Below, one piece after another: positions 54,012 to 64,000 of a stretch of 64,000 nt of DNA (the first letter of the stretch is position 1; each line of letters opens with the position of its first letter). The notes beneath the pieces are model-generated. The model worked only from the letters and a program-made list of their open reading frames with translations, did no database searches and had not been told where the DNA came from. Origin of the DNA: Ricordea florida (Eukaryota; Cnidaria; Anthozoa; Corallimorpharia; Ricordeidae); contig OX453276.1 in the NCBI GenBank assembly GCA_949710005.1, positions 26,433,346 to 26,497,345 of the forward strand, given 5' to 3'. The position numbers were made by a program, and so were the translations under genes.

Positions 54012-55468
54012 CCCTGGTTTTCCGCCGAAATCATTTTGAAGAACGACTTTCTATTTTTATTGATCGCCTTACAGCAATTACTCGGGATACTACCACAGGT
54101 AGCCTGAGTCTAGGTTTACCTTTTCGGTGTATCAGTCTATCAGACTGCCAGTCTATCTATCGACAACGTCGCAAACGGACTACCCGCAGAGGCGTTTGGG
54201 TATGGCTATTATGAAAACGAGGCTGCGCACGAGGTCATCAAGTTATTGCTCCATCGATGTTGGATGCGTACTTTGGTTACGTTCGGATTTCTCCTTGGAA
54301 TACTCACATCGCTTACAAACGCACACGCCGTTCGCGGTAGACCTACCCAAAATTACAATAGTGAGCAAGTGACATTCATGTTTGTTGGGCCAAAGAGAAC
54401 TCAATAAAAGCCATGAAAACAAACTATAATGCTATTAAAATCTCTGATTTATCTTTGAAAGCCAATTTTATGCACATGAATACTACTAACTCTTGTATTG
54501 TCAGCTACTGTTGTCATTGGGATCCAAAAGCTGAAGTTAATACAAAAATTTGTACAGCGACAAAACAGACGCGTCTTTGGATGCCTCGCGCCAACAATTT
54601 GTGCAAGACAACATTACGCGAATAAAGGAGGTTATAAGGATTTTTTCATCTAATTTAAATTTTGGTAGCATTTTTGGATGAAGTTTTCTCAATTACGGTC
54701 TGTTTCCTGCGTGGTCGCGTGAAAAGTAGTTGCAAGACAAAGACTTCAAAAGCATGCTTACGCTCAAAGTTTGATTACGCTTGCAGGTGAAACGGTTGGC
54801 GTTACAAAGGATTTAAGACTGTTTCTAAAATCTATTGAATTTATGAAAGGAAAAGAATCTTGTTCCTCGTGCATTGAGTTATTTGAGCACTTAGGAAATT
54901 TTACTGGAATACTCGAGAAGTGCGAGAAGTGCGAGAAGCACTTCTCTCAGGTTCTTAAAAATTCCCGCGTGCTTTTAAAACTTAACAATCCACTCCTCCT
55001 GTTTCTTGTTTCCTTAGTAAAATGTCTACTTTCACTTTGTAAATTACGAATTCTGCAACTGCGCGTATTTACAGAGATTTTGTAATTCTCTAAAAAGACT
55101 GTAAATTTTAGCACATTTTCTGCATTAAGATGGCTCAAAATGAATATAAAATATATATATTTTTATTTTTCTTATAATTTTAGTTTAACATTTGCAGAGA
55201 TTTTATGCCACATACAACAAATCTCTGTACTTCCTCTGAAAAGCAAAACGAGAAAAAAAGCCTCTGTAAACTTTTAGCATAATTGATTGCAAAATGAATA
55301 TATTTTATTGCACTAAACGTACGGAAAATGTCCACATATTGTCTGCAAATTATTGTTGTAAAAAAGAATGTGTGATGAATCCGTAGCATAAAATCCACAT
55401 ATATTATCTGGGGAAAATAAAATGAACATTGCATAAGATGTCAGAAGCTTCAGTCAGTCAGTGTAACG
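54012..55468. other. Sequence without recognised genes
   Basis: 1.45 kb. Small frames on both strands (54413-54625, 54771-55085) have no family resemblance. A very short tandem GAGAAGTGC triplicate lies at 54915-54945. Nothing else seen. Confidence 0.35.
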
Positions 55469-55640
55469 CTCAACCGTTAGACTGACTGAAACGTCAGACA
55501 TCCGTTAGTCGTCCGTTAGAAGGTTTCATGAAAGCGTTAGAGTGTTAGCAATATTAGTTAGAGGGTTCGTCTTATTTGTTAGATTGTTAGCGCCATCCGT
55601 TAGATCGTTAAGCTAGTCTTGGACGTTAGTTGTTTCATAA
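55469..55640. repeat. GTTAG-rich repeat, left block
   Basis: Irregular repeat of CGTTAGA/CCGTTAG words at 10-25 bp spacing (CCGTTAGACTGACTG, ATCCGTTAGTCG, AAAGCGTTAGAGTGTTAG). A more regular relative lies at 57536-57785 in the same orientation. Confidence 0.6.
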
Positions 55641-55894
55641 TTGTGTAAAGGGATTTCTGTAATTCCGATTTGTGTGGACTTGTGAAGAGAAATACGGTAA
55701 GTGTGGTGTTCACTTTTACGCAGTAAACGCAAGTACGTTACCCATTCTACCCTCGGCTGTTAAGTTCACTTAAGTGACTAAAGCGGGCCTCGGATGTTGT
55801 GGAAAAAATTTTTTACAATCCCCCTCCCAGACCTGTTTGTGGGGGCAAATTGAATTCGATCATGGTCTATTTTCTTCAGATGGTAGATTTTAAC
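55641..55894. other. Short unannotated spacer
   Basis: 250 bp between the GTTAG block and the pogo-type terminus. Nothing recognised. Confidence 0.3.
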
Positions 55895-55896
55895 TA

Positions 55897-57266
55897 CAGT
55901 CAAACCTCTCTAATGCGGACACCGAAGGGACAGAGCGAAGTGTCCGTATTAGAGAGGTGTCTGTGATAGAGAGGTCACTGTGATTACGTTACTTTTAAGA
56001 CTCCACTGACAGGCTATAGTGTTCAGTACAATCAAGCCCAGAACTCAGTGTTTTGTTAATTTTCTGAATCTAAATTGATTAATGTTATTGTACTTCTCAG
56101 TTACATGCTGTATATTAGAATTTTGGAACAACATGAAATACTGCGCCTAACTAAAGAAAGAAACGCACCATATTATACATTAAAGTAATCACTTTCAGCT
56201 GTATAGAACAGCAATGCACACAGAACACGTATTAAATTGGCTATTGCCACAGTATTTTCAACATACTGTATTTGCAATTATAACGGAGCTCCACAGCGGC
56301 TCGAAGAGACGCAGAGCGGAGCCCCATAACTACCGTGCGAGGATAGAAATTGAGAAAACCATGCGTTTGAGTTTTCATGGTCATCGTGGCTAGCGGCATG
56401 GCTCGCGGGCGCGTGCGCCTAGCGACGACGACGACCGTGACGACGACGGCGACGACGACGACGTTGCCCCAACATGGCGGCCATAGTCATACGGGATATT
56501 TAGGAGGTCTTAAACCGAAACGAGGCTTTCCTTTTCGCGCGCTTTTCGCGGCTTGCCGCGGCTACACAACCTACAGCCAACAGTCTACAGCAGTCTACAA
56601 TGTTTTGCTGAAGAAACGGATTATTCATAGCGGTTTTGGAGGAAAAATTTTCTTCGTTTAAGTTTTCAAGCGTTTGTGGAGGTACATAAGCATAACGCTG
56701 AGTGTCTACTTTTCATTTGTTAAAGAGCTGCCTAGCTGCTTTTGGTGTTGCTTTAAAACTATTATAATTTTGCTGACCAGGTAATGGTTCTTCCGTTGAG
56801 TCGCGAGTTTTTTTTTTGACGATTTATTTGAGCTATCGAATCTTCTTTAAGTACGTAGTTGCGTACACCAGGCGTATTTAATAACTTTAGTGACAGCATT
56901 TTCAATGTGTGAGGGTCTGTGTGAGGAGCTCCGCTTTTAGGCTTGCCTAAATCTATTTATATTATTAATACATGTTCTGACGTGTTCTCGTGTTGGTATC
57001 GCTGACTGATAAAGTGCCAATGCTGTGTAACTGCCAACAGGAAATGGCACATACCGCAAATTATCGACACCTTGTGCCGGAGTGTCCGTAATAAAGAGGT
57101 TGAGTTTGTATGAATTTGCTCCAAAGGGCCAAGATTTTGTGTCCATTTTCCGTATTACAGAGGGTCCGTATTATAGAGGTTTTTTAGAGAAAATGTATGA
57201 GAATTTTGTCGGTACATTGGCAACTGTCCGTAATGGAGAGGTATCCGTATTGGAGAGGTTCGACTG
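55897..57266. mobile_element. Pogo/Tigger-type non-autonomous element
   Basis: Termini CAGTCAAACCTCTCTAAT (55897 on) and the complement of CAGTCGAACCTCTCCAAT (to 57266), with TA on both sides (55895-55896 and 57267-57268), as made by Tc1/mariner-superfamily elements. Motifs of the CTCTnTAATACGGACA type recur many times inside both ends. No transposase is present in 1.37 kb. The middle contains a (GAC)n tract at 56425-56462 inside a GC-rich segment and short inverted GGAGCTCCGC-like words, perhaps a nested insertion. Confidence 0.85.
56425..56462. repeat. (GAC)n/(GACGGC)n trinucleotide tract
   Basis: CGACGACGACGACCGTGACG and following GAC triplets, encoding a Thr run in one chance frame (56377-56661). 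This is the most GC-rich spot outside the Polinton. Confidence 0.8.
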
Positions 57267-57535
57267 TACTCTGAAGCTAATAAGTGTTATATTTTCAAGC
57301 CAATCAAGCTAAGTTGTTTGCGATGTCCGGTACGTGATGTTTGTTTATTTCAGTTTGCTCGTTTTCTAGTTTCTTCTAACAAAGCACAGGAAAGGAGATA
57401 CTTCTTCGGCAGCAGGCATTTCCTCTGGCCAATTCACGACGCTCAAGTACCACAAATTGAGGCTTGAGGTCGATTGTCGGCAAAAGATTTCACGAGTCTC
57501 GCCATCCTACTTTTTAACCTTTATAGAACAAGTTT
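57267..57535. other. Spacer between pogo-type element and GTTAG repeat
   Basis: 270 bp without recognised features. Confidence 0.3.
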
Positions 57536-57785
57536 TTAGAGCGTCAGGATAAAACGTTAGACCGTTAATACAAACGGCGTTATACCGTTAGAACAAACCG
57601 TAAGACCGTTAAAACAAACCATTAGAGCGTTAGGACCAAGTGTCAGACCGTTAGGACAAACCATTAACCATTAGGACAAACTGTTAGACCGTTAGAACAA
57701 ACCGTTAGACCGTTACGACAAACCGTTTGGCCGTTAGGACAAAACGTTGGAAAAGTCTTGAAAACCGTTAAGTATCCGTTTTTAG
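57536..57785 (+). repeat. GTTAG minisatellite, about 20 bp unit
   Basis: Head-to-tail units of the form ACCGTTAGACCGTTAGGACAA (GTTAGAACAAACCGTTAGACC and variants), about 12 copies with substitutions. Same word and orientation as 55469-55640. Confidence 0.8.
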
Positions 57786-58478
57786 CCTTTGAATGGCTAA
57801 GCGTTAGTGTATGTTTTCCCATGAAAGATCACATTTGCAAATCCACGACAGAAAAGATGTCACAGTTTGTATTAAATTCGTTAACTTACAGAAATTTATT
57901 ATATAAACCCTTAAAAAATTGAAACGCTTCAACAACACTGAAGTTTAAAAACCCCAAACTTCAACCGAAACTATGGACAAAGAGCACAATATTTCTGCTA
58001 AAGAATATGTTTTTGAACACTTGTTTTACATGTTTTTATCTCTCAACCCTAGTCAACCTCAAAGGTACTACAATATCACTTGGTGTCATGCTGCTTATTA
58101 AAAAGAAAGCACCATTGGTCACCAAAAGCCAGTGAAGTCTTAATAAACTGTCACTTCTCTGGATGGAATGCTGTACCATAAAATACTAGTTTTTGATTTC
58201 TATTGCAGTGCTAATATATTTCATCCACATGGCCAGTTTTGTCACTTCCAAACTGATTAGCACAGTTTCTTTGTACATTTATGTCTATCGTACACCAGCA
58301 AGAGTAAATCGTGCTAAGTCTAGTCTTGTTGTGTGGTAAAGGCTACGACATTCCAACAGGAAACTTAAATGGGTTCCTTCCTGCAATTACACCCAGTTCA
58401 CAAAGATATGTAAACAAGGAGAGGCTGTCATTATGCAACATCTTTAAATCACCCATTGCACTCTTAGCATAATTCCAG
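57786..58478. other. Sequence without recognised features
   Basis: About 690 bp, AT-rich; no gene, RNA or repeat supported. Confidence 0.35.
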
Positions 58479-59041
58479 GGCCCGAATTTCACCTTTTTTC
58501 TCAAGGGACCAACAGGCGACTAACCTGGAAATTTGGTCACCAGATGGAAGGGTTTGGTCGCCAAAAACAAGCCTTGGTTTTTCGCCCACGATTTCCGTAT
58601 TGGGAGAAGCCGCTGAACCAAATCGGTAGGTAAAGGAGCACACGAGCCCGTAAGGTCCACAAGGCCGGAACTTATGCAGGTTTCGATAGCATAAAGCACC
58701 TGGGAGTATTATTACTCCCCTCTGGATGGGATGCTAGTCCATCGCGGGGTCATCCCTAGCATTGTATCGCCGATACCCATTTATACACTTGGGTGGAGAG
58801 AGACAGTATGGAGTGAAGTTTCTTGTCTAAGGAAACAATATGGCGCCAGGTAAATATGGCGATCGTAAAATCGTCGATTCGTTTTACAACAATTGTCCGA
58901 GGGAGCTTTATTTTTAGAAGCTCTTTTATTTTACACAAAGCCTGGTTAGTCGCCTGCTGGCGACCAGTTCTGAAATTCTGGTCGCCAACGCCTGAGTTTT
59001 CGTCATATTGGCGAACCGTCAGTCGCATTTTCGGACCCTGG
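58479..59041. mobile_element. hAT-like non-autonomous element carrying a dispersed repeat
   Basis: Ends CCAGGGCCCGAA and, inverted, CCAGGGTCCGAA, with a further internal inverted match AACAGGCGACTAACC / GCAGGCGACTAACC. This is typical of short hAT-type elements. No 8 bp duplication is visible. Inside, 58690-58850 (CTCCCCTCTGGATGGGATGC, then CCATTTATACACTTGGGTGG) matches a dispersed repeat I recall from cnidarian and mollusc genomes. Confidence 0.5.
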
Positions 59042-59530
59042 ACTTATATCATTACCAATCGGTAAGACTTCCACACAGCTCCCAGCATTAATAATTATTC
59101 ACAGCTGATCAGTCTTAAACTGGCCCTGTTCCAAAAAGTCACAAAAGTACCTACCTATCCAAAAATAATACTTTTTCCATTAACTTGACCCACTTGATCT
59201 TGATAATTTTCAAGTGGATGAAATTCAGCTGTGAAACCAAATGCTATTATTCATTAAATTACTGTATTCATCACAAAATTGGTCTCAGAGTGTAAAGAAG
59301 GAGCTACAAAATAACTAAAGCTTATTTGTAAGTGTACAAATGTTTCATGCATACAATGTTTCAGTTTCTTGATTGCAGTTTCAAGCTTTATTTGCCAGCA
59401 TGCTGGTATCTTTGGGGATGTTAGAATTTTTTTGCTCTCTAAAAGAAGTTACCGATCTTCTAATGTTTCAAACTGAAATAGTAACATAAATAAATTTACT
59501 GTAAAAGTAATGGTATAAAACAGGATGCAA
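59042..59530. other. Sequence without recognised features
   Basis: About 490 bp, AT-rich; nothing supported. Confidence 0.35.
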
Positions 59531-59538
59531 GAAGAGAA

Positions 59539-59683
59539 GGTAAGATTTCCGCACAGGTCCCTACTTCATTATGCATGCTGTAGTTGAATTGTTTTGGGAA
59601 GTGCGCGTGCAAACATTTCGGAGAACGAAACCGTACGGCTACAGCATGCATAGTGAAGAAGGGACCTGTGAGGAAATCTTACC
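59539..59683. mobile_element. 145 bp palindromic MITE
   Basis: Arms of 45 bp, GGTAAGATTTCC to ATGCATGCTGTAG and the complement, with about four mismatches, around a 55 bp centre. Flanks GAAGAGAA (59531-59538) and GAAGAGAC (59684-59691) look like an 8 bp duplication with one change, suggesting hAT-type mobilisation. Confidence 0.8.
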
Positions 59684-59894
59684 GAAGAGACATTTTTTTT
59701 TAATATTTAACTGACTTATTGCGAACAAAAGCCCTTGTACTAGGTAGTTTTAGCCCATTTTTCTTCTTGAGTTGAAGAACTTCCAGTAAGTGTTCGGCAA
59801 GCTGCTCAGCTGAAAAAAGGACCCGTTTGCCTCTCACAGTTTTTCCTTGCTGAAAGTTTTCCTTCGTTGATGCTTTTGCTTGAAGGACAACTTT

Positions 59895-61300
59895 CTAAAA
59901 CTGGAACTGTGTAACAAGTGCCTTTTGTCTTTTCTTTTCACAAGCAAACTTCATCAGACTTTCCTTAATTTCTTTTTGAGACTTCCATTGACCCCTTAAC
60001 CCTGTAATGGCGTTTACGAGATTAAGTCTTTGCTGTCGCAATTTCCTTTCGGCTTTTTCTGCTCTCTGTTTCTCTAACAACTTCTCCTTCCGTAGCTGGA
60101 ATATTTTCTCTTTTCTTTCCTTGTACCGAGCCAGGATGGCACCCTTATTTGCTCTTGCCTCAGCCATGCACTGTTCTTTCTCTTCAGGTGATAGTGAATT
60201 AAGCCAAGCAGTAGTTTTATTGTTTGTCCACATTACAAGAGCTTCATGGGAAATCAATCTTGCTGCAGGCTTCAAATGCAAGAGTAAATCAAAACTCCAA
60301 AATCTCTCTCAGACACCATGTTAGTTGCAGGAACATTTTCTGCCTGTGCTAACTGCTCAGAGGTTGGGGATGCATACTTTCCACCAGGGAATTGATCCTG
60401 AGCTTGTCTTTCAAAGAGGATGACCCATGAGTTGAAAATGATCTCAAGGGCATCTTGTGTCAATGTCTTCAATTGAACACCTTTTTTCTTGAAAGAGTCT
60501 GTCAAATAGCTCATCTCGGTGGATGGGAACGATCTCTTTATCAAACAGAGTTCCTCCTTCCAGTAGTGGGGATGCATCCATGCTCCATTGTTCGAAGCAC
60601 TCCTGCATTCACTTCAAATGGGGATTTAGTTCAAGAACAGACGTTGCTTTCTCTGTCAATCTAACAAAAGGGGCCAGTGACAAATGTATCCAGAATTCCA
60701 AGGGCTCTAAGTCCTGCATAAGTAGACATGTTCTACAATGTCTTTAGCTGCAAGCTTAAGTAAGCGATTTGGTGAAGGCCATTTTAAAAGGAAATCTTGA
60801 ATGTGGCTTTTATGGTAGAAAACAACACCAGAGTTGTAAAATATTATGTTGAGGTGATTCCAGATGAATTCAACCAGTTTGCTTTCCACACCATTTTCAG
60901 AGAGATGCACATCAAAATAAGAAAAGCTTCACATGCTGTTCTTGTTAACCTACAGGAACCAGACTCATTTGAAGAAAGAAATGGGCTCCTACTCCGTGTA
61001 CCGGCACAGATGACGTAGCGCATTGTTTCATCATTGTGTGTAAATTATTCAGTAACATCTTTGTTATTGTCTGGCTTTGTTTTACGTCATCTGTGCCGGT
61101 ACACGGAGTAGAAGCCAAGAAATGCCAATGGATTTCTGCCTTCTGTTGCAGCATGTTCAAACAATTTTAAGATATTGTTTGCTTCTTCATCCAGATTTAC
61201 TAGTAAATGCAGTTTGCAATAAAGGTTTCTCATTTCCTCAAGGGATTTCTTCGAATTTTCACTAAGGTCTTCCCATTTTTCCACCACCTTTGGGAGTAAA
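59895..61300 (-). pseudogene. Broken multi-copy minus-strand gene, family unnamed
   Basis: Minus-strand pieces read in order: 61311-61087, 60910-60707 (ENGVESKLVEFIWNHLN, WPSPNRLLKLAAKDIVEHV), a decayed stretch 60706-60590 (VTGPFVRLTEKA and on), 60577-60290 (SFKKKGVQLKTLTQDALEII, FPGGKYASPTSEQ, NMVSERDFGV), then after a one-base shift near 60282, 60281-59895 (LISHEALVMWTNNKTTAWLN, then a long Lys/Glu/Arg coiled coil). I recall this protein as a high-copy uncharacterised family in cnidarian genomes, probably carried by a mobile element. No catalytic motif recognised. A hairpin insertion at 60989-61111 and the Harbinger insertion interrupt it. Confidence 0.55.
60989..61111. repeat. 123 bp hairpin with perfect 29 bp arms
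   Basis: CTACTCCGTGTACCGGCACA begins the left arm (60989-61017), and the right arm (61083-61111) is its complement. The centre is 65 bp. It lies within the decayed minus-strand gene and probably is a small fold-back element. A duplicated flank is not evident. Confidence 0.85.
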
Positions 61301-61495
61301 GGCCCGGCCAAACGGATCCAACATCATCCAACATTGTTGAATCCAACATTGTTGGACGATGTTGGTCAATGTTGGACGAGGTGGCCAAACGAATGCAACA
61401 TGTTGGATTCAACACTTGGACTTGAGAGGTCTGGGTCCAAATTCTACCCAGAATCCTTAGAAAACAAACGCGCGCCATATTGGTTTTCCCAAAAA

Positions 61496-62745
61496 ATGGC
61501 GCACGATCGATCGACTGTGAAGAGGTGTTTAGCAGCTCTTGCTCTGCTTGAAATGTTGGAAGAGGAGGATGATAGAGTCACTAAAAGAGGAAAGACTAGA
61601 CACTGGATAAAGCGAAGGGGAGAAAAGGGATATTTCAACAATATAGTGAGAGAATTAATGATTGAGGACACTGCAGCCTACCGTGAGATGATGCGAATGA
61701 ATCACGAAGATTTTAAAAGGGTATTGAAAGCTATTGAACCTGACATAACTCCACGTCAGGTGATGGGAGGTCACAAAGTGATAGCTGCAGCCGAAAGGTT
61801 AACACTAACTCTACGATTCCTCGCGACAGGAGAAACTTACCGATCCCTAAGTTTCCAATTTCGTATTTCGAGAGCGGCGATAGCGTATATTGTGGATGAA
61901 GTTTGCAAAGCCACCGTCAAAAATCTTGGACCAGTTTGCCTTAAGGTCCCCTCATCACACGAAGAGTGGCTGTCAATCGCCTCAAAATTTGAGGAGCGAT
62001 GGAACTACCCAAATTGTCTGGGAGCAATAGATGGGAAGCACATTGTAATCCAACCACCTCCAAATTTTGGTTCACATTATTACAATTATAAACATACACA
62101 TTCCATTGTTTTAATGGCCATAGCTGGTCCAGACTATGAATGCTTGTATGCAGATGTTGGTACAAATGGGAGGGTGTCAGATGGAGGAGTATGGAATAAG
62201 TGTGGCTTCTCACAAGCAATTGAAGATGGAATTATTTCCTTACCCCCACCCAAGTGCCTACCGCATGGAGATACAGATGTGCCTCACCTGTTTGTTGGAG
62301 ATGATGCTTTTGCACTGAAGCCTCACATGATGAAACCTTATTCACAAAATGGACTTAGTGCTGACAGGAGAGTTTACAACTACCGGCACAGCCGAGCAAG
62401 GAGGCTTTCAGAGAATTTTGTTCGGTGTTGTTTCTCACTGTCATCAAGCTGAATCCTCATTCTGTTGGAAATGTGGTATTGACAGCCCTTATTCTTCACA
62501 ATTATCTTCGAAGCAGCTCATCAAGAGGGGTGTACTGCCCTCCTGGAACTGTAGATTCTGAAAGCAGAGATGGTGAACTTATATATGGAAATTGGCGTCA
62601 GGATTCAGAAGCACAGTCATTGTTACCTCTTACAGTGCCGATGACAGGCCATAATGCCACAACTGATGCCAAGCTTGTACGGGAAACCTTTAAGGAATAC
62701 TTTTGTAATGAAGGTGCTATTGCCTGGCAGTGGCAAGCTTGTTAA
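61496..62745 (+). pseudogene. PIF/Harbinger transposase, frameshifted near the C-terminus
   Basis: The ATG at 61496 (MAHDRSTVKRCLAAL) follows the terminal palindromes; the frame is open further upstream only by chance. Residues cover the helix-turn-helix region (LTLTLRFLATGETYRSLSFQF, ISRAAIAYIVDEVC) and the DDE nuclease: CLGAIDGKHI, DVGTNGRVSDGGVW, FVGDDAFALKPHMMKPY and YNYRHSRARRLSENF. At about 62405-62425 a small deletion shifts the frame; the remaining C-terminus (NVVLTALILHNYL, then WRQDSEAQSLLPL) is in another frame to 62745. The third acidic residue region lies close to the lesion. The copy is probably inactive. Confidence 0.9.
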
Positions 62746-63495
62746 CAACATTCCTGTAGGTACAAATTCACATCTCACCTGAATTGGCAGTTGTTTATCA
62801 CAAGGGTGTTGGATGTGATCTTTGCATGCCTGAAAGCTATTAGGGGAAACTTTGTAGTTATGGTTATTAGTTAAAAAAATAAGGTGACGAGGTTGATCAA
62901 AGTGACAATTTGGCTCAGAGGCAGCTTTTTTAATGGGAAATATATCACTTGTCACTTCTTCACAACCCCACACCCAAAAACACAGTTTAAAAAATTAAGG
63001 CATACAGGCATTTATCAATTTGTTGTTATGATCTTTAATGTAGAGAAAATACAATGCACTGCTGCATGTAAACATGAAATATGTATCTATATATGTATAA
63101 ATATGCCAGACAAAATGTTTAGAGAAGGTACTTTTCACTTTCCTGATCTACTGCAAATAATTATGCCGAAAAAATGTGTTTCACTGAGACAAACAGCAAA
63201 TTCTTTAATATCCTCAGAACCAATGAAAGCCTGTTTAATACAGCTGTATACACATATGACACTTTTGTAAGAATATAACTTTCCAACATGAGATGTGTAT
63301 GTCATCTCCTTTTTAAATAACAGTAACAATATGTTCTTTTTGTAATAAAATGATTTTCAAGTCTGATTTTTAAACTTATGATGTAATAATTGTCAAATAA
63401 AACATTATTCCTGAAAAAACATTAACAATTATATTTTATACTAGTAGAAAAATAGGAAATTGTTCTACTCTGTTCTTTTCACAGTGTTTTTTTAT
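62746..63495. other. Spacer between convergent Harbinger genes
   Basis: 750 bp, AT-rich, with AATAAAATG-like polyadenylation words near 63343 and 63397. No gene supported; the frames at 62884-63270 and 63135-63329 are not family-like. Confidence 0.4.
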
Positions 63496-64000
63496 CTAAC
63501 CATAGTGTTGTGAGTCCTGAAGCAAACTCATGAACCCTGAAGCTCCTGAGGGGCTGTGAGTGAACTGAGACTGGCCCATTATTTGATGAGACTGATCGTT
63601 CATTTCAAGTTCAAATAGGATGTCACTTATCCTCTTCTCTGCGATCAGTCTGGTTCGTCTGTCAAAGCTTGCTAACTTTTCAGATACATACATTGAAAAG
63701 TGGCATTGACTAACCCCTGCTTGGGCATTCGCAGGTTCTTTGAGAACCTGTATACAAGTTGATATGAGTTCCGTTTTGCTGGATTCAAGGCACCGCTTTG
63801 ATATCTCATTGGATGGTTTTGAAAAATTCTTTGAATGGACAGGAGATTCGTCTTTCCTCATTTCTGGACTTCCCTCTTCGCTTATTGAGTGGAAGGACTC
63901 CGGAGAAGAATCAATTTGGCGGTCTGGCAAATTGTCTTTGCTTTTTCCCGCTTGCATCACAGGTACAAGAAACTGCAGACTGTGCCAGTAGATCCAGTTT
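63496..64000 (-). CDS. Harbinger Myb/SANT-type DNA-binding partner, 3' part only
   Basis: The minus-strand frame is open from the window edge region (63960) to a TAG at 63496. An AG acceptor (CTGCAG before TTTCTTGTACC, about 63973) suggests the last exon starts there. The acidic, Ser-rich linker is followed by VSQCHFSMYVSEKLASFDRR and LIAEKRISDILFELEM, the helical C-terminal (BESS-like) module common in Harbinger Myb-like proteins. This partner carries the transposase to the nucleus and to the element ends. The Myb/MADF domain itself would lie beyond base 64000. Confidence 0.65.
   Translation of the reverse strand, partial: NWIYWHSLQFLVPVMQAGKSKDNLPDRQIDSSPESFHSISEEGSPEMRKDESPVHSKNFSKPSNEISKRCLESSKTELISTCIQVLKEPANAQAGVSQCHFSMYVSEKLASFDRRTRLIAEKRISDILFELEMNDQSHQIMGQSQFTHSPSGASGFMSLLQDSQHYG

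Larger units (their letters stand above)
61301..64000. mobile_element. PIF/Harbinger transposon, left part (right end outside window)
   Basis: The left end is probably GGCCCGGCCAAACGGATCC at 61301, preceded by TAA, the usual 3 bp target type. The first 110 bp hold several copies of CCAACATTGTTGG-type palindromes. Inside are a DDE transposase on the plus strand and a Myb/SANT-type protein on the minus strand, the standard two-gene Harbinger set. The right terminus lies beyond base 64000. Confidence 0.8.

Noticed and set aside
56377-56661. 94-residue frame with a Thr run
   Set aside because: Product of the (GAC)n tract in a non-autonomous element; no conserved domain.
55450-57830. Possible single larger element with GTGTAACGC / GCGTTAGTGT ends enclosing the GTTAG repeats
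   Set aside because: The inverted match is short and imperfect and no target duplication is visible.
58479-59041. 8 bp target duplication for the hAT-like element
   Set aside because: Flanks CATAATTC and GACTTATA do not match, so the hAT call rests on termini only.

Overview
The window is animal nuclear DNA made almost wholly of repeats. No intact host gene can be supported. Evidence for a eukaryote is the GT-AG intron structure in two genes and the density of metazoan transposon families: THAP-Kolobok, Polinton, CR1 and L2-like non-LTR elements, Penelope-like elements, a PIF/Harbinger element and pogo-type termini. A cnidarian, probably an anthozoan, is the best guess. It rests on my recognition of several small Polinton proteins and of the Kolobok plus P2X7-domain pairing, so it is inference.

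Layout. Bases 1-39920 are one AT-rich satellite of about 71 bp units, each two diverged halves carrying CAGCTGATTTT. It has been opened repeatedly by other elements: a truncated L2-like element (200-2020); a complete Kolobok transposon (3133-9684, TTAA duplication) with a decayed ten-exon THAP transposase and an opposite-strand two-exon gene for a P2X7 cytoplasmic-domain protein; a complete 14.1 kb Polinton (11722-25861, TATATA duplication, 262/273 bp terminal repeats); an inverted duplicate carrying a CR1 3' end (about 26835-28990); an unclassified insertion (29861-31484); and a near full-length CR1 on the minus strand (31557-37041) with an L2-like element nested in its ORF1.

The Polinton is the gene-dense heart of the window. 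It is compact and virus-like, with about 15 genes on both strands. They include a hexon-like major capsid protein, a penton-like jelly-roll candidate, several small membrane proteins, a truncated packaging ATPase, a DDE integrase and a family B DNA polymerase with a long multidomain N-terminus. It is recently dead: single-base shifts or stops interrupt the polymerase (two), the integrase (one), a 333-codon membrane gene (one) and a large unknown gene (two stops). A deletion or rearrangement near 18500 removed most of the ATPase and perhaps the usual adenain-like protease.

Bases 39921-48433 are mostly unannotatable AT-rich sequence with a roughly 200 bp tandem repeat, a hairpin, a decayed RT remnant, a 5S rRNA pseudogene and a decayed Penelope-like RT. 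Bases 48434-54005 form an element with 16 bp perfect inverted termini and a perfect 6 bp target duplication (GTAATA), filled by minus-strand Penelope-like and non-LTR retroelements. Bases 54012-64000 hold GTTAG-rich repeats, a pogo-type non-autonomous element, a hAT-like element, small fold-back elements, a broken multi-copy minus-strand gene, and the left part of a PIF/Harbinger transposon whose second, Myb/SANT-like, gene runs off the window end.
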